A stretch of 64,000 bases of DNA from Rhizobium halophilum (GCF_021648825.1 NZ_JAKJHS010000008.1:141194-205193), one strand, 5' to 3'; shown: positions 27,830-36,745, counted from the stretch's first letter. Numbers and translations: made by a program. The notes: generated by a model not told the origin, from the sequence alone.

Positions 27830-29734
27830 TTAGTCGGGTAGGCCAAAGACCGTTAGCTGCCCCCCGAGCGTGGTGTAGTCCGCCAGTGCTGCATAGCCAC
27901 CTACGGCACCCAAGCCGGCGGTACCGACGACTTGGGCTTCTTCACCTGCATCGCGGCCCTGACCAACGGCGCCATGCCAGGCCGCTGCATTTTCCGGAGA
28001 CAGAAGCCCCCCGGCCAATCCGATGCCTGCCCAGCCACCAACGCCCGACAGCACCGCGATGTACTGCTTGCCGTCATGCTCGTAGGTATTGATATTTCCT
28101 ATAATTCCGGAGGGCGTTTTGAACTTGTAGAGTTCATTTCCGTCCAGATCGACCGCCTTGATGTAGCCTTCCAGCGTGCCGTAGAAAACGACATCGCCTT
28201 CCGTCGCGAGCGCTCCGGACCAGACAGAAAACTGCTCCGGCTTCGACCACACGATCTCACCCTTGGCAGCATCCCAGGCAACAAAGTTGCCCATGCCACC
28301 ATGACTATCCGGCGCGGGGTACATGGAGACCGTAGCGCCGACATAGGGTTGACCGGCCGTGTAGCTCACCCTGTACGGTTCGTAATCCATGCACACATGG
28401 TTCGTTGGAACGTAGAACAAGCCCGTCTTCGGTGAGTAGGAGGCCGGCTGCTGGTCCTTCGTGCCCAGTGCCGCGGGGCAGACGCCGGTGGTGTTGGTAT
28501 CCTCTCCGTTCTGGTGGGTAGAATACTGCGACACGACCTGTGGACGACCGTACTGGTCACTCTCTGGATCCATGACGACTTCGGTCGCCCAGTTCACCTT
28601 CGGATCGTATTTCTCTGCCACGAGAAGCTCGCCCGTATTGCGATCGAGCGTGTAGGCAAAGCCATTCCGATCGAAGTGCACTAGCACATCGCGCTGCTCG
28701 CCGTTGATCTCCATAGCGTCGACGAGAATGTTCTCGTTGACCCCATCATAGTCCCACTCGTCGTGCGGCGTCATCTGATAGAGCCATTTTGCCATGCCAG
28801 TGTCAGCGTCGCGTGCCATCAAGGTCATCGACCAGCGGTTGTCGCCGGGTCTTTGCACCGGATTCCACGTGGAAGGATTGCCGGTACCATAGAAGACCAG
28901 GTTGCTCTTTGGGTCATAGGCGAACCATCCCCACGTGGTCCCGCCGCCCGTCTTCCACTGTTCCCCTTCCCAGGTATTGGTTCCGGAATCCGGTCCGACG
29001 GGCTTGCCGAGATGAGTGGTCTTTTCCGGATCGATAAGTGTTTCCGAATCCGGCCCCATCGAATAGGCCTTCCAGGCGAGCGAACCATCGCTGAGGTTGT
29101 AGGCTGCCGTCCAGCCGCGCACCCCGAACTCAGCCCCTGAAACGCCGATGATGACCTTATCCTTGACCACCATGGGAGCCGCCGTTCCTGACTCTCCCTT
29201 GCCGCCATCGATCTGATCGCCGTTTTTGACCGACCAGACGACTTCTCCAGTCTTGGCGTCGAGAGCAACGACAGTTGTGTCGGCTTGGTTCAGAATGATC
29301 TTGCCATCGCCATAGGCAACGCCGCGGTTGACGGTGTCGCAGCACATGATCCCAATGACGTTAGGATCCTGTCGAGGTTCATACTTCCAGAGAATCTTGC
29401 CGTCGTTCTTGAGATCGAGGGCGTAGACGATATTGGGGAAAGGTGTGTGAACATACATCACATCGCCGATCACCAACGGTCCACCTTCATGCCCGCGCAG
29501 CACGCCCGTCGAGAAGGTCCATTTTACCTGCAGATCCTTCACATTGTCTTTGGTGATCTGGCTCAGTTTTGAATAGCGGTGATTGGCGTAATCGCCAGTG
29601 GGCATGGCCCAGTTCTTCGAATCTGCCGCTAAGGCAGTTAATTCGTCGTTAGCCAGCGCTGTGCTGGCAAGCGCGGTCGCCATGAAGCTGGCGGCAGTCA
29701 GAGACAGATACATGGATGTCTTGGTCAGGCGCAT
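27830..29734 (-). CDS. xoxF: Lanthanide-dependent PQQ methanol dehydrogenase XoxF
   Basis: 634-residue periplasmic quinoprotein with a signal peptide ending ALA-ND near residue 29. The vicinal disulfide CC is at 131-132. Metal ligands are recognisable as Glu in GAEFGVRG (near 202), Asn in GTGNPSTW (near 286) and Asp in [10 protein letters not shown] (328-330). The extra Asp two residues after the catalytic Asp (DYD, where calcium enzymes have Ala) marks a lanthanide enzyme. It oxidises methanol and perhaps other primary alcohols, passing electrons to XoxG. The start at 29734 is chosen for the signal peptide; an upstream in-frame ATG exists at 29827. Confidence 0.95.
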   Translation of the reverse strand: MRLTKTSMYLSLTAASFMATALASTALANDELTALAADSKNWAMPTGDYANHRYSKLSQITKDNVKDLQVKWTFSTGVLRGHEGGPLVIGDVMYVHTPFPNIVYALDLKNDGKILWKYEPRQDPNVIGIMCCDTVNRGVAYGDGKIILNQADTTVVALDAKTGEVVWSVKNGDQIDGGKGESGTAAPMVVKDKVIIGVSGAEFGVRGWTAAYNLSDGSLAWKAYSMGPDSETLIDPEKTTHLGKPVGPDSGTNTWEGEQWKTGGGTTWGWFAYDPKSNLVFYGTGNPSTWNPVQRPGDNRWSMTLMARDADTGMAKWLYQMTPHDEWDYDGVNENILVDAMEINGEQRDVLVHFDRNGFAYTLDRNTGELLVAEKYDPKVNWATEVVMDPESDQYGRPQVVSQYSTHQNGEDTNTTGVCPAALGTKDQQPASYSPKTGLFYVPTNHVCMDYEPYRVSYTAGQPYVGATVSMYPAPDSHGGMGNFVAWDAAKGEIVWSKPEQFSVWSGALATEGDVVFYGTLEGYIKAVDLDGNELYKFKTPSGIIGNINTYEHDGKQYIAVLSGVGGWAGIGLAGGLLSPENAAAWHGAVGQGRDAGEEAQVVGTAGLGAVGGYAALADYTTLGGQLTVFGLPD

Positions 29735-30162
29735 GCGAAGTCCTCCCGATGCAGTTATCACCCGAGGCTCGTCATCCCGGCTTACGGTCCGTGTGGAGCC
29801 GCAAGCGCCGGTTATGAGCGTAGTCATGCTGTCTGGGATTGTCTTCCGTCAGCGTGTCACGGTGAACCTGGCCGGCAGAGGGCACCGATCCTGCCTGCCC
29901 AGTTTCACCTACGAAACCTTGCCCCTCCCAAAGGCAAAGTCTTGAAGACGAAAGACATAAACAATCATAGGGCAGCTTTCTTAACTAGGCAAGATTAAAT
30001 ACATCAATATGCTGCAACGCGATATCTATATTGCTATGCAGCAAGTCACGCAATAGCCGAAAAATCATCGTACGGTTGAAGCAATACTCATAAATGCTAT
30101 TGTAATCGGCATGTTAAGTCTTGCAACGCAACCGCAGCATCGGAACGGCAAGGAGAAGCGTT
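29735..30162. promoter_or_regulatory. Divergent regulatory region between xoxF and the 116-residue secreted protein gene
   Basis: About 430 bases with no convincing gene. It becomes AT-rich from about 29940 and holds a 7-bp inverted repeat TGCTGCA (30010-30016) / TGCAGCA (30037-30043) with a 20-base spacer, spacing compatible with a dimeric response-regulator or LysR-type site. Promoters for xoxF (leftward) and the secreted protein (rightward) must lie here; I cannot assign -35/-10 boxes with confidence. Confidence 0.5.
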
Positions 30163-30513
30163 ATGACCATCGCTAAGAACTGGATCAAGACTATCGGTCT
30201 CCTATCGGTGCTCATGTATGCCGGGAACGCTTCGGCCGCAGGCAGTTATCCGACGGTTACGGTGGTGGACTACGTCTTTGGATGCATGAAGGCCAACGGC
30301 AATTCGCGGCAGTCACTGGAGAATTGCTCCTGCTCGATTGATGTCATCGCATCCATCGTACCCTATTCGCGTTACGAAGAGGCCGAGACTTTCAAAAGCC
30401 TTGGCCTCATGATCGGCGAGCGAGGCGTCTTGTTCCGCCACAGCGCTGCGGCCAGATCTGCGACCAGTGACCTGCGCAGGGCTCAAGCAGAGGCGGACGT
30501 CCGCTGTTTTTAA
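30163..30513 (+). CDS. Small secreted cysteine-containing protein next to xoxF
   Basis: 116 residues with a Sec signal (MTIAKNWIKTIGLLSVLMYAGNASA, cleavage before AGSYP). The mature part holds Cys in VFGCMKANG and the CSCS pair in LENCSCSIDVIA, then VPYSRYEEAETF and a last Cys near the C-terminus. AAGGAGA precedes the ATG. It is divergent from xoxF. I recall similar short proteins beside PQQ alcohol dehydrogenases, but no function is known to me. Four cysteines suggest disulfides or metal binding in the periplasm. Confidence 0.75.
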   Translation: MTIAKNWIKTIGLLSVLMYAGNASAAGSYPTVTVVDYVFGCMKANGNSRQSLENCSCSIDVIASIVPYSRYEEAETFKSLGLMIGERGVLFRHSAAARSATSDLRRAQAEADVRCF

Positions 30514-30549
30514 AAGGTGACCAATCCAGTTGCCAGGTTCGCCCAAGGG

Positions 30550-31299
30550 TCAGGTCGCGCCGAAAAACCGGTCCTGAAAGGCGAGCACCATGTCTTCAAT
30601 GGCTTCTCTGTCCCTAGCAGAACGGGGAACAGCGACCTCGAACACCCCCGCTACGTGCGCCGGCTTTGGTGACAGCATGATGATGCGGTCTGACAGCAGC
30701 AGCGCTTCCCGCAAATTATGCGTCACCATCAGTGCCGTCGTCGGTCGTGCCGCCCAGATGGCCATCAAAAGACTTCGCAGCCGATCAGCGGTGGGCTCGT
30801 CGAGCGATACAAACGGTTCATCCAGGAACAGTATAGCCGGCTGCGTAGCAAAGGCACGGGCAAGCGCGACTCGCCGCGCAAGCCCCAAGGAAAGCTCCGC
30901 GGGGTAAAGCGTCTCCAGGCCCGAAAGGCCTAGAATTTCCAGCAGGTCATTGAATGCCGTCTGCTTCAGCGCGGCAGGTAAGGTCAACCGGATGTTCTGC
31001 TCCACCGTCCGCCAAGGCAGGAGAACAGGCTCCTGAAAAACTGCCGCAGTGCGATGTGAGGCGTCGGCCGACACATTGACAGTGCCGGAATACTCCCGGT
31101 CAAGCCCCAGCAATATACGCAATGTCGTTGTCTTGCCGCATCCAGAAGGTCCCAGAAGGCAGACGAACTCCCTCCCCCGAACCTCGAACGAAAGATCCCG
31201 CAACACGTCAATCCTGACGCCCTGCGAGGAATGAAACGTCTTCTCGTAGATTGCGACCTTAAGCGAGGCGGCGGCGCCAACGGGTTGCGTGCTGTTCAA
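30550..31299 (-). CDS. NitT/TauT-family ABC transporter ATP-binding protein
   Basis: 249-residue ATPase with Walker A GPSGCGKTT near 52-60, a degenerate signature LSLGLARRVALARA (normally LSGGM-QRV) near 138 and Walker B ILFLDEPFVSLDEP. It overlaps the permease gene by 41 bases, so its start could be further in. Third gene of a binding protein-permease-ATPase set. The altered signature (SLGLA instead of SGGMQ) may lower ATPase activity or is a family variant. Confidence 0.85.
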   Translation of the reverse strand: MNSTQPVGAAASLKVAIYEKTFHSSQGVRIDVLRDLSFEVRGREFVCLLGPSGCGKTTTLRILLGLDREYSGTVNVSADASHRTAAVFQEPVLLPWRTVEQNIRLTLPAALKQTAFNDLLEILGLSGLETLYPAELSLGLARRVALARAFATQPAILFLDEPFVSLDEPTADRLRSLLMAIWAARPTTALMVTHNLREALLLSDRIIMLSPKPAHVAGVFEVAVPRSARDREAIEDMVLAFQDRFFGAT

Positions 31300-32068
31300 C
31301 GGGCTGCACCAAGAGGAGTTCGATTATCAACATCAGGAGAACGAAAGCCAATGTGTAGGCGAGTATTCCTGCTACATCGAAGATCTGGAAATAAAGGTAG
31401 ATCTGAAAGCCGACGCCGTTCGAGCGCCCCAGCAGTTCCACCACAAGGACGATTTTCCAGATCAGTGCTATGCCCGACCGGGACGCTGCTGCAAGATACG
31501 GCTGAAGCTGCGGAATGAGAACGTGGCGCAGGCGATCGCGGGCGCTGAGGTGATAGACACGCGCCATGTCCATGTAACGATCATCCAGCGCACGGGCACC
31601 TTCACGCATTGTGACGACGACGTTGGGGATCTTGTTTACCGCCACTGCGCCGATTGCGGCAGTCTCGCTCAAGCCGAACCAGATGTAGGCGAGAATAATA
31701 ATCACCAAGGCGGGGATGTTGAGAAACAGAATAAGCCAGGGATCGAAAAAGGCATCGAGTCTTCGATACCGGCCAAGAGCAACGCCCACGGCCGTTCCGA
31801 TAACCATCGCGACAACATAGGCCGCACCAACGCGCCACAGCGTCATCATTAAATGATAGCCGAGGTCGCCACTTTTGAGTTCGCTCAAGGTGGTCTCCCA
31901 TACGACCATCGGAGGCGGCAGCGCGCGGCTCGGCCAGATGCTCGACACTAGGTGCCACACCACAAAAAGTGCGATCAGGGATGCTGCTGTTGTCGCGATC
32001 GGGAGCAATCCGCGGCGGTGAGGACGGTCGGTCTCCTTTCCACCCTTCAAGTGTTCGTCAAAGCTCAT
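31259..32068 (-). CDS. NitT/TauT-family ABC transporter permease
   Basis: 269-residue inner-membrane permease with about six hydrophobic segments and a C-terminal half matching the SsuC/TauC pattern (AVNKIPNVVVTMREGARALDDRYMDMARVYHLSARDRLRHVLIPQ, the EAA-like loop). The ATG at 32068 overlaps the binding-protein stop by four bases. Placed between xox and pqq-associated genes; substrate unknown. Confidence 0.87.
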   Translation of the reverse strand: MSFDEHLKGGKETDRPHRRGLLPIATTAASLIALFVVWHLVSSIWPSRALPPPMVVWETTLSELKSGDLGYHLMMTLWRVGAAYVVAMVIGTAVGVALGRYRRLDAFFDPWLILFLNIPALVIIILAYIWFGLSETAAIGAVAVNKIPNVVVTMREGARALDDRYMDMARVYHLSARDRLRHVLIPQLQPYLAAASRSGIALIWKIVLVVELLGRSNGVGFQIYLYFQIFDVAGILAYTLAFVLLMLIIELLLVQPVEQHATRWRRRLA

Positions 32069-33060
32069 GCCTTTAACGCTGCCCAATAGGTTCCCGGCGC
32101 CAATTCCCGCGCCTTTCCTACCAGCTTCTCTCCGCCCAATCCTGCCAGAACCTCGTAGAGTCGGGCGGCATCCACTTCCTCCTCAGCAACAGGACGACGC
32201 GGAATCCCCTCCCTATACCGGTCGCGTAGCACCTCAAGCTCACGGCCATTCGCTCTCACCAGAGGCGCAAGGCGCACCCACTCCGCATCAGAAGTGGCCA
32301 GGAGCGCCTTTGCCTGGGCACTTGCCTTGAGGAACCGCATGGCAACGGCGCGATTCTCTTCGGCCCACGCCTCGCGAAAGACATATCCAAGCGCTGAGAC
32401 CGGGCCCGACGCCCCCAGGGCGCGAGCCGCATCCTCAGCCCCGATAAGCCTTCGGAAACCTTTGACCTCCAATCGCGCACAGAAATGCCAGAAGTTGAGG
32501 ACTGCATCCAGTTCGCCGGAAAGGGCCTTCTCTGAGAGCAAGGGAGGCACGCCGTAAACGACGTCTGCCTCCGTCGCCAGATCCAACTGATGATCTTGTC
32601 GTGCAAGCCCTTGGATCAGCAACCAGCTCTTGTCCAAAGGTCCGCCAGCAACACCAATCTTCTTGCCCTTCAAATCCTCAAGGCTGGAAATTTCCGACTC
32701 TTGCTTGACCATCATCGCACCGACCGCTGTCGAATATGGCGCAAGCGTCAATGCCTCGCCCTCCGACCTTTGGCGGGAGACCCAGAGCCAGTCGGAGACA
32801 ATCACGTCCAAATCCCCCGAAAGCATCGCTACATTCGTCGCATCTTCCCCCGCAAAATCCAAGACCTTCAACTCGATGCCGTTGGCCTGGTCGAACCTGT
32901 GATGTTTGACGCTATCTAACTCCCAGCTAACGGTGCCGAACTTCAATACGCCCACCTTTACCCGCGGAAGGTCGGGTGTGGCCATTACCGACCGCCCCAA
33001 GGTCGTCGCCATCAGCCCCAGTGCGAGACCACCCAGTTCCCGTTTCGAAATCTGCATCAT
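32065..33060 (-). CDS. NitT/TauT-family ABC transporter substrate-binding protein
   Basis: 331-residue periplasmic binding protein with an N-terminal export signal (MMQISKRELGGLALGLMATTLGRSVMA) and the family body LKVLDFAGEDATNVAMLSGDLDVIVSDWLWVSRQRSEG, like aliphatic-sulfonate/nitrate-type proteins. AAGGGGGG lies right before the ATG pair at 33060/33057. A small cysteine protein gene lies 20 bases upstream on the same strand. Its location inside a methanol-oxidation region suggests a substrate linked to quinoprotein metabolism (cofactor, metal chelate or alcohol), which is inference. Confidence 0.85.
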   Translation of the reverse strand: MMQISKRELGGLALGLMATTLGRSVMATPDLPRVKVGVLKFGTVSWELDSVKHHRFDQANGIELKVLDFAGEDATNVAMLSGDLDVIVSDWLWVSRQRSEGEALTLAPYSTAVGAMMVKQESEISSLEDLKGKKIGVAGGPLDKSWLLIQGLARQDHQLDLATEADVVYGVPPLLSEKALSGELDAVLNFWHFCARLEVKGFRRLIGAEDAARALGASGPVSALGYVFREAWAEENRAVAMRFLKASAQAKALLATSDAEWVRLAPLVRANGRELEVLRDRYREGIPRRPVAEEEVDAARLYEVLAGLGGEKLVGKARELAPGTYWAALKA

Positions 33061-33080
33061 CCCCCCTTCTGAACGTGGCT

Positions 33081-33290
33081 TCAGATATCTCGGCCCTTGT
33101 CGGGATAGACACATCTCCAGCGCATGATCCTGAATCGCGGTCTGCTCTGCGACCATCGTGCGATATGACTGGGCGCCGACGTCATGCAGTGGAGAAGAGA
33201 ACCTTGGCTCTCGAAATAGAGGTGCTCATCGCGACAGCTGTTCGGGCTGGCCAGAAGACAAACGGTAATGATGAGGTCGACGAGGTTCAC
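33081..33290 (-). CDS. Small conserved cysteine-rich protein (69 aa)
   Basis: A 69-residue frame with GTG start preceded by GGAAGG. Cysteines sit in VCLLASPNSCRDEH, LLHCMTSAP and RWRCVY, with an IARW-x6-RFRIMRWRC ending. I recall short rhizobial proteins with the same spacing (LI..P..CR..., MQCM, ARW..HP.W.I.RW.C), so this looks like a real conserved gene rather than a chance frame. It is probably first in the ABC operon that continues at 33060. Function unknown. Confidence 0.62.
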   Translation of the reverse strand: MNLVDLIITVCLLASPNSCRDEHLYFESQGSLLHCMTSAPSHIARWSQSRPRFRIMRWRCVYPDKGRDI

Positions 33291-33459
33291 GGAGCACCTT
33301 CCCGCAGCGACTGCGCATAGAAAAGCCGAGCTTCATGCTGCGCACGTTCTCGACGATGGCCTTCAAGGTGCCCAGTGAAGTGCCAGGCTCTCAGAATAAG
33401 CCGGGGAGAAGTCGCCGTCAACGGGCGCCGCCCTTGGCACTCGGCGCTCCCGACGTCTG

Positions 33460-33487
33460 TTGACACGTCATGCCGAAAGCCTAACTT
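33460..33487 (+). promoter_or_regulatory. Possible sigma-70 promoter of the cytochrome c gene
   Basis: TTGACA at 33460-33465 and TAACTT at 33482-33487 with a 16-base spacer, about 70 bases before the cytochrome start codon. The -35 is perfect, the -10 only partial. Confidence 0.35.
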
Positions 33488-33559
33488 CGTTCAGCGGGTA
33501 TTGCTCAAGAAACTCTGTTGGCAGTGCCGAGCAGCGCGCGAACTTCGGGAGGAAGTAGA

Positions 33560-33940
33560 ATGCAAGTTGCTGTTTTGGTAGGAGCCGTCGGCCTCATTGT
33601 CGCATCGGCAGGTCACTGTCTGGCGCAAGATGCGTCGGCTGGGGAGAAGGTCTTCGCCAAATGTAAAGCTTGTCACGTCGTGGACGCTGACACCAACAAG
33701 ATCGGGCCCTCATTGAATGGGGTGGTCGGCCGCACCGCCGGCACGCACGAAGGTTTCCGATACTCCAAGGCGATGACTGCGGCCGGCGAGAGCGGCTTGG
33801 TTTGGAACGATGAAACTTTGACCGCTTATCTCCGCGACCCCAAGGGATACATCAGAGGCAACAAAATGGCGTTTGTCGGCCTGAAGAAGGATGAGGACCT
33901 TGCCAACGTTATCGCCTATCTGAAGCAGTTCTCCCAGTAG
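33560..33940 (+). CDS. Class I cytochrome c (c2/c550-like)
   Basis: 126-residue secreted monoheme cytochrome with signal peptide to about residue 22 (GHCLAQ), heme site CKACH near 34-38, and likely axial Met in GNKMAFVGL near 104. GGGAGGAAG precedes the ATG. A mitochondrial-type c2 fold, probably a diffusible carrier from XoxG or another periplasmic donor to the terminal oxidase. It stands alone on the plus strand, convergent with the PQQ-associated ABC operon. Confidence 0.9.
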   Translation: MQVAVLVGAVGLIVASAGHCLAQDASAGEKVFAKCKACHVVDADTNKIGPSLNGVVGRTAGTHEGFRYSKAMTAAGESGLVWNDETLTAYLRDPKGYIRGNKMAFVGLKKDEDLANVIAYLKQFSQ

Positions 33941-33952
33941 TGTAAGCCTCGG

Positions 33953-34588
33953 CTACCGTTTTTCCCACGTCTGCGAGATCGCCTTAGCGAGTGCGTACAA
34001 TCGCTGTTCGATCAAGGTCGGCACCTCGCAGACGAAGGTGAGAGACTGCACACGCTCCTGGAATATCCTCGTCTTGAGGATGAGTTGCTCATCTCGAACG
34101 GCAATCTCATTCGCGTTTGCGTTCGCTTGCCCCCGCAGCTTATCAACTTCCGAGGCATCCTGGCGCAACGCGGCAGCTATCTCTCGTTGGGCATGGGCAT
34201 AGCGGCCGATGCCGCTCATGACCTGGGAGCGCTCGCGGTTCATGTGGTCGAACAACCCCTGCATGAGCTTCGACAGCTGTGTGTAGCGCTCCTCCGGCGC
34301 CAGCATTGCGGAAAAATCTTCGATCCTGTGTTCTGCCTCGGCCAGTGGAATCCGTCGAGCCGCGAGTTCCATGACGAGTTGCGCAACGTCGGTGTCCTTC
34401 GCCCAATCCGCAGCATTGGGCGCTAGCTCGGGACCGTTCCAGATCTGACCGAATGAAAGTTCCGGCACCTTGCGCTGGATGCAGGGCCAGTCAGGATCGT
34501 CCCCCTGCGCCGCGGGGACTGTCGTCCACAAGACACCGTAGAAGACGGTCACAACGACAAACCTCATCGTAGCTCGTGACATTATCAT
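33953..34588 (-). CDS. Exported coiled-coil-like protein of the PQQ-associated ABC operon
   Basis: 211 residues with a signal peptide (RFVVVTVFYGVLWTTVPAAQG) and a mature start DDPDWPCIQRKVPELSFGQIWNGP, then mostly helical, charged sequence (LRGQANANANEIAVRDEQ) ending with VCEVPTLIEQRLYALA. Two cysteines could pair. The ATG overlaps the permease stop by four bases, so it is the last gene of the six-gene operon. It may be a periplasmic accessory of the transporter; such exported proteins occur in the related lut/ped loci. No enzymatic motif seen. Confidence 0.78.
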   Translation of the reverse strand: MIMSRATMRFVVVTVFYGVLWTTVPAAQGDDPDWPCIQRKVPELSFGQIWNGPELAPNAADWAKDTDVAQLVMELAARRIPLAEAEHRIEDFSAMLAPEERYTQLSKLMQGLFDHMNRERSQVMSGIGRYAHAQREIAAALRQDASEVDKLRGQANANANEIAVRDEQLILKTRIFQERVQSLTFVCEVPTLIEQRLYALAKAISQTWEKR

Positions 34589-35460
34589 GAGTTTCCTCCT
34601 CCATCTCGCCTGCGGCTGAGCAGGCCTTTGGACGGGTCGTAGGCGAAAATTGCGCCGCCCAGAAACAGCAGGCTACAACCGACGACGACTACAAGCGACC
34701 GCCAGTCGACCTGTCCGTACAGGGCAAAGCGAACCAGTTCGACGGCGTACGTGAAAGGATTGGCTAAGCAGATCTTGTGGAGGAGCGGGCTTGCCTCCTG
34801 GATCCGCCAGAGCGGATAGAGCGCCGACGAGGCAAAATACATCGGGAAAATCACAAAGTTCATCACGCCGGCAAAGTTCTCGAGCTGCTTGATCAGCGAG
34901 GAGAGCAGCATGCCGAGCGAACACAGCATTACGCCAGCCAGGAACAGCGCCGGCAGAATGAACAGATACCCGATTGCGGGCGGTTTGACGCCCCAGAACC
35001 ACGCAACAGCAAGGAACACGTAAACCTGCAGGATGGAGACGGCGACGCCAGCGAGAAGCTTCGACACCAGCAGGAACCATCTGGGAAAAGGGCTGACCAG
35101 GAGGGTTCGCATGCTACCCATCTCCCGGTCATAGACCATGGACAGCGAAGACTGCATGCCGCTGAACAGCAGGATCATGCCGCACAGACCGGGCGTTATG
35201 TAGACCTCGTAAAGTACATAGGTCTTGTATGGGGGGATGATCGACACCCCGAGCACTTGCCGGAAGCCGGCTGCGAACACGAAGAGCCACAACAACGGGC
35301 GGACAAGCGACGAGATGAAGCGCTCGCGCTGATTGAGAAAGCGGAGAGCCTCTCTGAAGACGATGCCATAGAAGCAGATGAGATAGTTGCCGAGACCGAA
35401 CCCCAACCGCTTGCCTCTGTTGTCGCTCACTCGGATGTCCGATTCTAGTGGCGACATCAT
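34585..35460 (-). CDS. ABC-2-type permease of the PQQ-dependent alcohol dehydrogenase system (PedC/LutF-like)
   Basis: 291-residue membrane protein with about six hydrophobic segments. GMQSSLSMVYDREMGSMRTLLVSPFPRWFLLVSKLLAG is the typical ABC-2 loop. It overlaps the ATPase stop by four bases. ABC-2 permeases are usually exporters, but in Pseudomonas (ped) and Methylorubrum (lut) homologous sets are linked to lanthanide uptake. That role here is inferred from gene content. Confidence 0.85.
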   Translation of the reverse strand: MMSPLESDIRVSDNRGKRLGFGLGNYLICFYGIVFREALRFLNQRERFISSLVRPLLWLFVFAAGFRQVLGVSIIPPYKTYVLYEVYITPGLCGMILLFSGMQSSLSMVYDREMGSMRTLLVSPFPRWFLLVSKLLAGVAVSILQVYVFLAVAWFWGVKPPAIGYLFILPALFLAGVMLCSLGMLLSSLIKQLENFAGVMNFVIFPMYFASSALYPLWRIQEASPLLHKICLANPFTYAVELVRFALYGQVDWRSLVVVVGCSLLFLGGAIFAYDPSKGLLSRRRDGGGNS

Positions 35461-36242
35461 CTGCCCACCTCCTGCGCCTGCGAGGCAGATTGGGTTAGGA
35501 CAGCAAAGGCTTGACCAATATCCTCCGCCCCTGTGACGGCAACGAGATCTGAAACGGGACCGTCGGCGAGCAACCGCCCGTGATGCAGCAGAACGACGTG
35601 GTCATTTGCATCCACCTCATCGATCAGGTGAGTTGCCCAAAGAACGCTCATCCCCTCGGTCGCCACGAGGGTGCGTATCGTCGCAAGGATCTCTCCCCGC
35701 GACTGAATGTCGAGCCCGACCGTTGCCTCGTCCAGCAGGAGCAGCGGCGGACGGTGCAGCAATGCCCGCACGATTTCCACGCGACGCATCTGGCCGCCCG
35801 AAAGCGCTCGCACCTTGTCGTGCAGGCGATCGTGCATGCCGACCTGGGCAAGCATCGCTCCGATCCGCTCCTTGGCGGCACTCCGTCCGATCCCATGTAG
35901 TGACGCATGATAAGCGAGATTCTCGTAGATGCTCAGATCCAGGTCCAGCGTGCGGGCCTGGAAGACGATCCCTAATCTGCCAAGCGCCTGCTTCGACTGC
36001 CTCACGATGTCATGACCAAAGATGCGGATCACGCCCTGGCGAACATCGAAGAGATGGCAGATCAACGAGAACAACGTCGTCTTTCCAGCTCCGTTCAGCC
36101 CGAGCAGAACGGTAAACTGTCCCGCCGCAATCCTGAAGGAGACGTCTGACAAGACCGGCTTGCGGTCATAGGCGTGGCTTACCGCTGAAACCTCCAGCGC
36201 GCCGGGCGGGACCATGGCTTTATCCGCCTTCACATGCTGCAT
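35457..36242 (-). CDS. ABC transporter ATP-binding protein of the PQQ-dependent alcohol dehydrogenase system (PedB/LutE-like)
   Basis: About 261 residues from the ATG at 36242 (AAGGCGGGA upstream). Walker A GLNGAGKTT near 45-53, signature LSGGQMRRVEIVRALL near 142, Walker B LLLLDEATVGLD. It belongs to the CcmA/ABC-2 exporter-like class, not the importer class. A longer frame up to 36449 overlaps the next gene and is rejected. Works with the adjacent ABC-2 permease. Confidence 0.88.
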   Translation of the reverse strand: MQHVKADKAMVPPGALEVSAVSHAYDRKPVLSDVSFRIAAGQFTVLLGLNGAGKTTLFSLICHLFDVRQGVIRIFGHDIVRQSKQALGRLGIVFQARTLDLDLSIYENLAYHASLHGIGRSAAKERIGAMLAQVGMHDRLHDKVRALSGGQMRRVEIVRALLHRPPLLLLDEATVGLDIQSRGEILATIRTLVATEGMSVLWATHLIDEVDANDHVVLLHHGRLLADGPVSDLVAVTGAEDIGQAFAVLTQSASQAQEVGR

Positions 36243-36265
36243 GATCCCGCCTTTCTCGCTCCCGA

Positions 36266-36745
36266 CTATTTGATGGTGATCGTTCCCCGCATGCCCCTGT
36301 CGGCGAGATCGGGGACCGACCATGTGTAGGTGCCGGGTCGGACGGTCGTGAACTGCACCTGCATCGTTCCTTCCGCATCGAACTCCAGCCATGCCGGCGC
36401 CCCGTTCATGTGCACTTCGAGGTCGTTGATCACGATCTGGTTCATCCACACATTGCGAAACAGGTCAGTATGGAACTTGTACTCCAAGCCAGCCGCAGAC
36501 GTGATTTTCCAACGATAGCCCTGGCCCGCAATCAGTTCGAAGTCCTTCTGGTTTACCGTGAAGCTATCTTCGGCTGATCCAAGCACGAGTTCGGGTACGT
36601 CCTTGCTAGCCCGCGTCACCTGTTCTGTCGCCGTAGCAGCGGGAGCCGGCGCATCATCGTCATCGGCATCTTGAGAGAAAGCCGGCGTTGCCGACAACGC
36701 GATCCCCATGAAGGCTGCGAGAGACAGTTTCCGATAGTACTTCAT
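36266..36745 (-). CDS. Periplasmic cupredoxin-fold-like protein without cysteine, acidic N-terminus
   Basis: 159 residues. The signal peptide MKYYRKLSLAAFMGIALSATPAFS leaves a mature N-terminus QDADDDDAPAPA. The rest looks like a cupredoxin-like beta-sandwich (GQGYRWKITSAAG, HTDLFRNVWMNQIVINDLEVHM, GTYTWSVPDLADRGMRGTITIK). There is no cysteine, so a type 1 copper site is impossible. The Asp cluster and His residues could bind a hard metal such as a lanthanide (inference). AGGAGG precedes the ATG. Fourth gene from the 3' end of the operon. Confidence 0.78.
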   Translation of the reverse strand: MKYYRKLSLAAFMGIALSATPAFSQDADDDDAPAPAATATEQVTRASKDVPELVLGSAEDSFTVNQKDFELIAGQGYRWKITSAAGLEYKFHTDLFRNVWMNQIVINDLEVHMNGAPAWLEFDAEGTMQVQFTTVRPGTYTWSVPDLADRGMRGTITIK

